A DNA stretch of 5,155 nucleotides. Source: Acidobacteriota bacterium (GTDB taxonomy: Bacteria; Acidobacteriota; Terriglobia; UBA7540). Numbering within the stretch: position 1 is the first letter of the stretch; each line of letters starts with the position of its first letter. The position numbers and the translations under genes are program-made. The stretch covers positions 9,598-14,752 of the forward strand of contig PLWR01000103.1 of the NCBI GenBank assembly GCA_003165615.1, given 5' to 3'. Below, piece after piece: positions 1-5,149 of this stretch. Below the pieces are notes generated by a model. The model saw only the letters and a program-made list of their open reading frames with translations, was not told the DNA's origin and did not search any database.

Positions 1-33
1 CCCCTCACCCACCGCAAGGCGGTGGGTGAGGGG
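1..33. terminator. Perfect 15-bp hairpin, possible terminator or repeat element
   Basis: Positions 1-15 and 19-33 are exact reverse complements (arm CCCCTCACCCACCGC) around a 3-nt AAG loop. On the plus strand the stem is followed by TATTTCT, a weak T-rich tail, so it could end transcription of a gene left of the window. It also lies about 130 bp beyond the stop of the minus-strand glycosidase and could serve that transcript, but the sequence after it on that strand is outside the window. The lack of a clean T tract is the main weakness. The 12-mer ACCGCAAGGCGG at its centre recurs at 5062-5073, so it may instead be a member of a dispersed repeat family. Confidence 0.4.
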
Positions 34-87
34 TATTTCTCAAACCATCGGACTTTGACGGAACCCTGCCTTGGCGGTACACGGGGG

Positions 88-122
88 TTTGGTGGAGGAG
101 CCCTCCGGGCTCCCCGACCAAA
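88..122. other. Imperfect hairpin downstream of the glycosidase gene
   Basis: GGAGCCC (97-103) and GGGCTCC (107-113) form a perfect 7-bp stem with a TCC loop. It is extended outward by TTTGGT (88-93) pairing with ACCAAA (117-122) across a small internal loop at 94-96/114-116. It lies 40 to 75 bp past the stop codon of the minus-strand gene and may protect or end that mRNA. No T tract follows on either strand, so it is not a textbook intrinsic terminator. The rest of 34-162 shows no gene. Confidence 0.4.
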
Positions 123-162
123 GGAGCGCAGGCCGCGGAGCTGCACTTCAAATAAACCCTGC

Positions 163-2685
163 TCAACGTGACCCCATAACCTTCTGATAGACGATGATCA
201 TCGCGCCCGGCTGATCGCTGATGGTCACGGGCAAGCCATGCTCTTCCAACTCGCGGCCGCTGAACCGCGCTTCGCCGGGCACATCGAAATTGCTCACAGA
301 GTATTGTGCGGTTGTGTCGAGCCCGCGCAGCTTGAACCTCACCTTTTCAATGGGGCTCTGCGAACGCCGGAATGCCTGCACCATGCCATCGCCGGTCGCC
401 GGCCGGTTAAACTGCCAGGCCATCCAGGCGCTGTCCTCCGTCGTGTATAGCGTCAACGGATAATAGTCACCGTAATAATAAGGAGCAACCTGTCGCCACT
501 GGGAGGCAAGCCGGTCGAGCGCCGGGAAGTCAATGGTCTTGCTGCGGGGATCGGCTTGCATCGTCGGCGCCATGGTCATGGCACTCCGGAAGGAGTATCG
601 GTTGGACGACCGCACGGCGGTGCCAAAGTAGGGGACCCACAACGCCAATCCGTAAGAGAGATCCTGCATGGCGGGCGGATCGTCAAATCCGTAGTCGCTT
701 CGCCACAAGGGCACGGCACGGCGCAGGGTTTCCAAATCATCACGGCGGCCGCCGCTGGCGCAGGTGTCAATCAGCATGTCAGGATGCCGGCGCCGCAATT
801 CATCCCAATAAGCCAGGTAGCCGGTGACGTGGCGGATTTCCGTTATGCCCTGCCGGTCAGGCGCGTCATTGGCACGCCAGTAATCCAGCGGGTCCATATT
901 GAAATCCTGCCGGTACAGATCGATTCCCTGCTGAGTGAGGAAGTGGTCAATGTGATCGGTCAGCCACTGGCGAGCCTCCGGGTTGCCGAGATCAAGGAGG
1001 CGGTTGCGTCCATCTTTTGCTCCCAGCAGCCACTCCGGGTGGTTCTCGCCCAGCCACGAACCTTGAGTAACTCGCTCCGGTTCAAACCACATGATGGTCT
1101 TGGCCCCGTGAGCGTGGGCGAAGTCTGAGATGGGCCGGAAGCCTTGCGGGAAGCGCGCGGGGTCGGGGTCCCACGTCCCGGTGTTCCACCAACCTTCCTT
1201 GAAGCGGTACCATCCTGCATCCATCCACCAGTAATCAAACTTCCACCCCAAATTGAAATACTGCTGCATGAAATCCTTCTGGTTCTGCTCAGTCGCACCC
1301 TGCATTTCAAGGGCATAACCGTTGCTGCCTGACGAAAGTAACGGCGCCGGCAATTGGCCGCCGGGGCGCGGCAGGTTGTGGGCAATCATCCATCGCCGCC
1401 AAACGTTCTGCCCATCGATCCAATCGCCCCTCCAAAACACCAAAGCCACCAGGGGGCTGCGCACTTCCTCGCCGGGCAGCAATTTGAAGTGGGTCAACTC
1501 CTGTCCCACGCGCACCTGAAGCCCCGTCCCTTCATCCCGCGTAAAACTTGCCGCCCACTGGCCCGGCCAGCCAACCGCTACAATTGTGCCTTCACGGGGC
1601 AGGGCAATATTGAAATAGCAGAGGTCGGTGTTGGTGGGGCGCCCACCTGCCGCATTAATCCGCTTCTCCGCCTTGGGCACTAGCTGGTCAGCATAAGGTT
1701 CAAAATCCGTAGGATCGGCCATTGAGCCTTTACTGTGATGCAGAGTGAATTCGCCGTCCTCGCTTCGTTCAAACTGAGTATCGAGAGCCTGAATGTTCTC
1801 CAAAATCGGCGTGGGTTTGCTTCCTGTATTCTTAAAATAGAGCGTCCACTCCACGGCGGGGAAGTCGTGATACTCCACGGCCACCAAGCGCACCGCCAGA
1901 CCGCTTTGAGGATCGGTGTAAGTCAGTGTGTGCTCCGTGCGGTTGTCGTCAAGGCGGGTCGAGCCGCGAGCAAGCTCCCACGTCTTCAACAAATAGGGGG
2001 AAGGCTGGCCGCCGTAGCGAAATGAAAAAGGCGCTTCAGTGGTAATGGGATCGCGCAGCGGTCCAGTGGGAAGGTCTCCCAACCACACCGTCTTGCCATC
2101 GGCCAGGGTCACTCGCGCATCGGCCCAATCGGCTTGGTCAAAAGTGTTGCGAAAGATCACTCCCCCGCCGCCGTCCTCGACTTTCAGGTCAAACTCCGTG
2201 GCGTTGCCCAGGTCGACTTTGACTGGCACGCCCGCCAAGCCCTCATGCAAGACCTGAGTGTGGAACGCGGTCTTTCCGGCCACGTCGACCGAGGCCACCA
2301 CGGCTCCGCGGCCTACGTTGGAGTAATAACCAATGTCGTTGCTGTCCACCCCCACAACCGCTTCGAAACTCTTTGCCGGACTGGTGAGCACCACCCGCAC
2401 CTTGCCGTCAGAGGGAAAGTGCAGGCCGCGCGAATACTCCTGATTGACAATGCGGAAGGGATGGCCCTGCACCTCGTTCTTGCTCACTGTCCCGGATTGG
2501 GTGTAAGTCAGTAAATAACTTTCCGGCGGATTCGGCACGACCTCGCCCAGGAACTTCGCGGCGGCCCATCGATGCGCTGTCGCCATCGCTTCCGGCGACT
2601 GCGCCCAGCACCACGGAATCGTTCCCAGAAAAATGGCTGCCAATAGGATTGGCCATGGTGCTTGTTTCGATAAGGAAGAAAACAT
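163..2685 (-). CDS. Secreted GH36-type alpha-galactosidase with NPCBM domain
   Basis: Predicted exported glycoside hydrolase of clan GH-D, probably releasing terminal alpha-galactosyl residues from oligosaccharides or plant galactans. Numbering is from the ATG at 2685 (840 aa). Residues 1-28 form a signal peptide (hydrophobic core near PILLAAIFLG, likely cut after CWA). About 78-205 resembles an NPCBM/NEW2 carbohydrate-binding module, 220-425 the GH36 N-terminal beta domain, 435-735 the catalytic barrel, and 740-840 a C-terminal beta domain. Landmarks are WWMDAGW (D489), WFEPERV, YRQDFN with the presumed nucleophile D594, and CASGGRRDD with the presumed acid/base D650. Start choice: AAGGAG lies 9 nt before this ATG. 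An in-frame ATG at 2706, preceded by GGAGAG, would add MIKERGI and remains possible. The gene stands alone and diverges from lexA. The exact substrate (alpha-galactoside or N-acetylgalactosaminide) cannot be read from sequence. Confidence 0.92.
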   Translation of the reverse strand: MFSSLSKQAPWPILLAAIFLGTIPWCWAQSPEAMATAHRWAAAKFLGEVVPNPPESYLLTYTQSGTVSKNEVQGHPFRIVNQEYSRGLHFPSDGKVRVVLTSPAKSFEAVVGVDSNDIGYYSNVGRGAVVASVDVAGKTAFHTQVLHEGLAGVPVKVDLGNATEFDLKVEDGGGGVIFRNTFDQADWADARVTLADGKTVWLGDLPTGPLRDPITTEAPFSFRYGGQPSPYLLKTWELARGSTRLDDNRTEHTLTYTDPQSGLAVRLVAVEYHDFPAVEWTLYFKNTGSKPTPILENIQALDTQFERSEDGEFTLHHSKGSMADPTDFEPYADQLVPKAEKRINAAGGRPTNTDLCYFNIALPREGTIVAVGWPGQWAASFTRDEGTGLQVRVGQELTHFKLLPGEEVRSPLVALVFWRGDWIDGQNVWRRWMIAHNLPRPGGQLPAPLLSSGSNGYALEMQGATEQNQKDFMQQYFNLGWKFDYWWMDAGWYRFKEGWWNTGTWDPDPARFPQGFRPISDFAHAHGAKTIMWFEPERVTQGSWLGENHPEWLLGAKDGRNRLLDLGNPEARQWLTDHIDHFLTQQGIDLYRQDFNMDPLDYWRANDAPDRQGITEIRHVTGYLAYWDELRRRHPDMLIDTCASGGRRDDLETLRRAVPLWRSDYGFDDPPAMQDLSYGLALWVPYFGTAVRSSNRYSFRSAMTMAPTMQADPRSKTIDFPALDRLASQWRQVAPYYYGDYYPLTLYTTEDSAWMAWQFNRPATGDGMVQAFRRSQSPIEKVRFKLRGLDTTAQYSVSNFDVPGEARFSGRELEEHGLPVTISDQPGAMIIVYQKVMGSR

Positions 2686-2693
2686 GATTCCGC

Positions 2694-2699
2694 GCTCCT
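2694..2699 (-). promoter_or_regulatory. Ribosome binding site deciding the glycosidase start
   Basis: On the minus strand AAGGAG is followed by a 9-nt spacer and the ATG at 2685. This is a strong Shine-Dalgarno match and favours that start over the upstream in-frame ATG at 2706, inside whose seven extra codons this site would lie. The upstream ATG has its own weaker GGAGAG, so dual starts are possible. Confidence 0.6.
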
Positions 2700-2754
2700 T
2701 GATCATTTACGTCTCTCCGACTGAAGCGGCAGGTCCAGCCACCAGAGGAAAAGA

Positions 2755-2783
2755 AACCTAGCCGGGATTTCTCATCTGGTCAA
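2755..2783 (-). promoter_or_regulatory. Sigma70-like promoter of the glycosidase gene
   Basis: On the minus strand TTGACC (2783-2778, five of six matches to the -35 consensus) is separated by exactly 17 nt from TAGGTT (2760-2755, three of six matches to the -10 consensus). Transcription would start near 2748, giving a leader of about 60 nt before the ATG at 2685. The weak -10 together with the tandem repeat just upstream suggests a promoter that depends on an activator. Assigned by eye only. Confidence 0.45.
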
Positions 2784-2787
2784 GCTT

Positions 2788-2812
2788 TTCTCAGAGGGCT
2801 GTTCTCAGAGGG
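2788..2812. repeat. Tandem TTCTCAGAGGG pair upstream of the glycosidase promoter
   Basis: The 11-mer TTCTCAGAGGG occurs at 2788-2798 and again at 2802-2812, a 14-bp period with a 3-bp spacer. The nearer copy ends 4 bp from the proposed -35 box. Relative to the predicted start near 2748 the pair covers roughly -40 to -64, a usual position for activator binding. A degraded third copy may follow at 2816-2822. The repeat is directly visible; its role as an operator is inferred. Confidence 0.5.
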
Positions 2813-2824
2813 GTGTTCAGGAAG

Positions 2825-2836
2825 TTCCCGCGGGAA
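2825..2836. promoter_or_regulatory. 12-bp perfect palindrome, possible operator
   Basis: TTCCCGCGGGAA is a perfect palindrome with no spacer. It sits 13 bp beyond the tandem repeat, about 80 bp upstream of the predicted glycosidase transcription start. It could bind a dimeric regulator. A palindrome of this length in GC-rich DNA can also arise by chance, so functional assignment is weak. Confidence 0.25.
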
Positions 2837-2859
2837 GAGTTGCTAACAATTTCTGCCAA

Positions 2860-2931
2860 TCGTGAACGAGGATTCGAACCACGCAGTAGAGCGCATCGTG
2901 CTCCAGAACTTGCGTGTCGAATCCTTCACTA
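2860..2931. repeat. 72-nt tRNA-like imperfect inverted repeat
   Basis: The left arm has TCGTGAA (2860-2866), GGATTCGA (2870-2877) and CACGC (2880-2884). The right arm has GCGTG (2912-2916), TCGAATCC (2917-2924) and TTCACTA (2925-2931). The blocks pair in order with one mismatch in the outermost block and small left-arm bulges. The centre forms a further 6-bp stem, GAGCGC/GTGCTC (2889-2894/2898-2903), with an ATC loop. Read on the minus strand, positions 2883-2867 look like a tRNA T arm containing GGTTCGAATCC, followed by a 7-nt strand pairing 6 of 7 with a strand 72 nt away, as in a tRNA acceptor stem. No acceptable D arm, anticodon loop or CCA end is visible, so it is not called a tRNA gene. 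It could be a tRNA-derived remnant or an unrelated hairpin. Confidence 0.5.
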
Positions 2932-3110
2932 TTGCCCTCGAACGTCCCCCGCCTCTTGGGCGCGAGATTAGCTCAGCGAAGGGTCGGACTCAAGCAAGTA
3001 TTACAGCACTGTGGCATTTTTGTTTCAACGTGGTGAATACCATGCCGTTCCCCGCTGGAAACAGCCTTAGATAGGCACTCGAGATTTCCGGTATCGGCTC
3101 CATTTTTCCC
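2932..3110. other. Intergenic stretch without recognisable gene
   Basis: No convincing coding sequence is seen here. A 70-codon open frame at 2862-3074 has no ribosome binding site and no recognisable protein character. GATTAGCTCAG at 2966-2976 resembles the start of a tRNA D arm, but no acceptor partner follows. The stretch separates the tRNA-like hairpin from the lexA promoter. Confidence 0.5.
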
Positions 3111-3140
3111 TTGCCTATTCGCCTTTTATTCGCCTAAAAT
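3111..3140 (+). promoter_or_regulatory. Sigma70-like promoter of lexA with repeat in spacer
   Basis: TTGCCT (3111-3116, four of six -35 matches) is separated by 18 nt from TAAAAT (3135-3140, five of six -10 matches). The predicted start is near 3147, giving a leader of about 195 nt before the lexA ATG. The spacer is filled by a direct repeat of ATTCGCCT described separately, which is where a repressor would be expected to act. Closer promoters cannot be excluded, but none is better by eye. Confidence 0.45.
3117..3135 (+). promoter_or_regulatory. Candidate operator: ATTCGCCT direct repeat, 11-bp period
   Basis: ATTCGCCT occurs at 3117-3124 and 3128-3135, separated by TTT, so the copies lie on the same face of the helix. 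The pair falls between the -35 and -10 elements of the lexA promoter and overlaps the first base of the -10. The pattern TTCG-N7-TTCG has the same geometry as the direct-repeat LexA box known from Alphaproteobacteria (GTTC-N7-GTTC). LexA autoregulation at this site is therefore a reasonable inference, but another regulator could use it. Confidence 0.4.
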
Positions 3141-3144
3141 CCAC

Positions 3145-3319
3145 GATAGCTGTCAGTTTTCAGCTCTCAGGTATCAGCTATCGGCTGTCCGTGGTCATGA
3201 GATGAGGGGTAAGTATTGTGGATGCTCGGAAAGCCGAAAGCGGATTTGAAATCAGATTCTTCCAGCGACAGAGGTTGCCAGGGTCCAATCGGAAGACTGA
3301 AAACTGACGACTGACGACT
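3145..3319. repeat. CTGA-rich inverted and tandem repeats in the lexA leader
   Basis: GTCAGTTTTCAG (3152-3163) is the exact reverse complement of CTGAAAACTGAC (3297-3308). GATAGCTG (3145-3152) is the reverse complement of CAGCTATC (3175-3182), so a local 8-bp hairpin can also form. The right end contains a tandem 7-mer, ACTGACG at 3303-3309 and 3310-3316, continuing as ACT. The segment ends about 10 nt before the lexA ribosome binding site. It may be a dispersed intergenic repeat or a structured mRNA leader. Confidence 0.5.
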
Positions 3320-3329
3320 CTCTTACTTC

Positions 3330-3333
3330 GGAG
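3330..3333 (+). promoter_or_regulatory. lexA ribosome binding site
   Basis: GGAG lies 8 nt upstream of the ATG at 3342. The spacing is ideal and supports this start, which also matches the usual LexA N-terminus (an L-T-x-R-Q motif immediately after the start). Confidence 0.7.
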
Positions 3334-3341
3334 ATACCACC

Positions 3342-4061
3342 ATGGCCTTAACGCGCCGGCAAAAACAGGTCCTCGACTTCCTGGTCAGTTTCATCAATCG
3401 CCACGGCTACTCACCGAGCTTTGAGGAGATCGGCGCGGGGCTGGAATTGTCTTCCCTCGCCACCGTTCACAAGCACATGCAGACGCTGGAGAAGAAGGGG
3501 TTCATCCGGCGCGGTTACAACCAGAGCCGCTCGGTGGAAGTGGTGGCCATTCCCGCTTCCGTGCCCTTTTCGAAGACCGCGGTGCGGCCGTTTGGCAGAC
3601 GCAAGACGGCGGCCGACGACGGCGCCCATCCCACCGCGCTCATACCCATTGCCGCGCTCATGCCCTCGCAGGTGCTGGGCAACATGGAATTCCCCCTGCT
3701 CGGCCGCATCGCCGCCGGCCAGCCCGTGGAAGCCATTCCCAATGCCGAGACTTTTTCCTTCGGCGACTTTACCGGCGGCCGGGGCAACCTGTTCGTCCTG
3801 CGCGTCAAGGGCGATTCCATGGTTGACGATCACATCTGTAACGGCGACTATATTCTGGTGGAGGGCGCGCAGACCGCCGACAACGGTGAAATCGTGGTGG
3901 CGCTGATCGAAGGCACTGACGCCACCCTGAAGCGCTTCTTCCGCGAACCCAACGGCAAGGTGCGGCTGCAACCCGCCAACGCCCAGATGGACCCCATCCT
4001 GGTGCCCGCTCGCGACGTAAAGATTCAGGGGCGTGTGGTGGGTGTGTTGCGAAAGTATTGA
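3342..4061 (+). CDS. lexA: LexA repressor, SOS regulator (self-cleaving, S24 family)
   Basis: Transcriptional repressor of the DNA-damage response; RecA filaments stimulate its self-cleavage, which derepresses the regulon. The 239-aa protein starts MALTRRQKQVLDFL and has a winged helix-turn-helix at about 1-68, with the recognition region near SLATVHKHMQTLEKKGF (38-54). The C-terminal S24 peptidase/dimerisation domain runs from about 117. The scissile bond is A125-G126 in GRIAAGQP, the nucleophile S159 in VKGDSMVDD and the general base K197 in ATLKRFF. These spacings match the 84/119/156 arrangement of E. coli LexA. The protein is about 35-40 residues longer than E. coli LexA, nearly all in a basic, proline- and alanine-containing linker at about 69-116. 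It is the first gene of a likely two-gene operon and probably represses itself through the direct repeat in its promoter (inferred). Confidence 0.97.
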   Translation: MALTRRQKQVLDFLVSFINRHGYSPSFEEIGAGLELSSLATVHKHMQTLEKKGFIRRGYNQSRSVEVVAIPASVPFSKTAVRPFGRRKTAADDGAHPTALIPIAALMPSQVLGNMEFPLLGRIAAGQPVEAIPNAETFSFGDFTGGRGNLFVLRVKGDSMVDDHICNGDYILVEGAQTADNGEIVVALIEGTDATLKRFFREPNGKVRLQPANAQMDPILVPARDVKIQGRVVGVLRKY

Positions 4062-4077
4062 AGTCGAGTAACCTCGC

Positions 4078-4980
4078 ATGAAACTGGCGCGCATCATCAC
4101 CGGGCTATCGATCGTCGGCGTCCTCCTGGCCGCGCCCGCCCCCACCCGCGCCGAAGAAATCATCCTGAAAAATGGGCAGAAGATTGTCGGAACCATCGTC
4201 GGCCACGAAAAGGACATGTTCCGGGTCGAGACCGAGTACGGCATCGCGCTGGTCCGCAAAGATAAGGTCGCTTCCATTCAGGTGACCAAACCTGAAGCGG
4301 AAAGTCCGCAGCCACCCCCTCGCCCTGCCACCAAGCCCGTGGTTGAGAAGCCCGCCCCCATCGTGGCAGCACCGGTAGCAGCCCCCGCTCCTGCGCCACC
4401 TGCGCCGCCGCCGCCACCACCCAAGCCGCCTGCACCTCCACCGCCGCCGGTAAGCCACCCGATCGATGTGCCCATGCCCACGCACCTTCTGGAACACACC
4501 GACGGCAATACTTATTTCAGCGACACCTTTCAATTCTCCCTGTTCAAGCCCCCCGACTGGAAGATTTACGAAGGCGTGCCCAGGGAAACCGGCTCCGGAA
4601 TTATGGCCATGGGCACCGAGGATGAACAAACCCTGCTGATCGTCGACCGGCAGGAGTGGAGCGGCACTCCCAAACTGACCAGCGACCAGGTGGAAGCCAA
4701 GCTGCGCCAAACCTACCAGGAATATCACCGGATTTCCGAAGAAGCTTTTGAATGCGATGGCGAGACGGCAACCCGCCGCACCTTTACCGGGATTGTCGAT
4801 GGCGCCGAGTGGCACGGCGTGGCGGTCCACGTCATTCACGGTACCACGGTGTATGGAATTATCGGTCTTACTTCCGCGGAGACCTTCCAGTTTCAAGAGG
4901 CCATCTTCAACAAGGTCATCAAAACGTTTCATTTTCTTACTTCCGCCATGCCCCCCGCTGCACCTTCCAGCGCACCCTAG
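4078..4980 (+). CDS. Secreted protein: Sm-like N-domain, proline linker, PsbP-like C-domain
   Basis: Function unknown. The 300-aa product begins with a signal peptide (MKLARIITGLSIVGVLLAAP, likely cut after APTRA at residue 25), so it acts outside the cytoplasm. Residues 26-70 (ILKNGQKIVGTIVG..., then EYGIALVRKDKVASIQV) look like a small beta-barrel of the Sm/SH3-like type common in envelope proteins. Residues 71-127 are a low-complexity proline/alanine linker with runs of up to six prolines, typical of periplasm-spanning segments. Residues 141-290 form a globular alpha/beta domain starting FSDTFQFSLFKPPDWKIYEG and ending FNKVIKTFHFL, resembling the PsbP/DcrB-like fold of lipoprotein-type domains. 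It starts 16 nt after the lexA stop, with only a weak GAG as ribosome binding site, suggesting co-transcription and translational coupling. Its stop codon abuts the inverted-repeat element at 4981. Domain names are by resemblance only. Confidence 0.85.
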   Translation: MKLARIITGLSIVGVLLAAPAPTRAEEIILKNGQKIVGTIVGHEKDMFRVETEYGIALVRKDKVASIQVTKPEAESPQPPPRPATKPVVEKPAPIVAAPVAAPAPAPPAPPPPPPKPPAPPPPPVSHPIDVPMPTHLLEHTDGNTYFSDTFQFSLFKPPDWKIYEGVPRETGSGIMAMGTEDEQTLLIVDRQEWSGTPKLTSDQVEAKLRQTYQEYHRISEEAFECDGETATRRTFTGIVDGAEWHGVAVHVIHGTTVYGIIGLTSAETFQFQEAIFNKVIKTFHFLTSAMPPAAPSSAP

Positions 4981-5149
4981 CCCCAATGCTGTTCACTTAA
5001 GCGGTTTCAGAACTCAAGCTGGAGAATTCTTCTTCCCTCGCCCCCTTGGGGGAAAGGGGGGACCGCAAGGCGGAGGGGGCCCCCACGTTCTGCGGGTGGT
5101 GGAGGTGAGGGGGTCGCATTGTGCACAGTCTAAGTGAACAGTATTGGAC
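4981..5149. mobile_element. Putative MITE with 17-bp terminal inverted repeats
   Basis: CCAATGCTGTTCACTTA at 4983-4999 is the reverse complement, with one mismatch, of TAAGTGAACAGTATTGG at 5131-5147. Both ends are flanked by CTAG (4977-4980 and 5150-5153), which could be a 4-bp target duplication; the left copy includes the TAG stop of the preceding gene. The interior is non-coding and rich in short palindromes (CCCCCTTGGGGG at 5041-5052, GGGGGCCCCC at 5075-5084, CCGC-AAG-GCGG at 5063-5073). A short non-coding segment with such ends fits a miniature element mobilised by a transposase elsewhere. It could alternatively be a structured terminator region for the lexA operon. Confidence 0.5.

Noticed and set aside
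556..1128. Plus-strand open frame of 190 codons inside the glycosidase gene
   Set aside because: It is antisense to the conserved GH36 catalytic domain and has no recognisable domain of its own.
2958..2998. GGGCGCGAGATTAGCTCAG resembling the 5' half of a tRNA
   Set aside because: No complementary acceptor strand, T arm or CCA appears in the following 80 nt on the plus strand.
3003..3022. ACAG/CTGT hairpin followed by TTTTT as a terminator
   Set aside because: The stem is only 4 bp and the T run is displaced from it; no upstream gene would use it.
2862..3074. 70-codon plus-strand open frame in the intergenic region
   Set aside because: It begins at a non-ATG start inside the tRNA-like hairpin, lacks a ribosome binding site and shows no protein features.
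3336..3345. CCACCATGG resembling a eukaryotic Kozak context at the lexA start
   Set aside because: A proper bacterial Shine-Dalgarno is present 8 nt upstream; the match is coincidental.
3411..4277. Long minus-strand open frame (288 codons) across lexA
   Set aside because: It overlaps a clearly real LexA on the opposite strand, and its histidine/glycine/alanine-rich product is typical of an antisense shadow of GC-rich coding DNA.
4105..4986. Minus-strand open frame (293 codons) over the secreted protein gene
   Set aside because: Arg/Gly-rich runs mirror the proline linker of the plus-strand gene, which has a signal peptide, sensible domains and operon context.
4748..5137. Open frame running from inside the secreted protein gene into the inverted-repeat element
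   Set aside because: Out of frame with a supported gene, and its C-terminal part is translated low-complexity G/C-rich repeat DNA.
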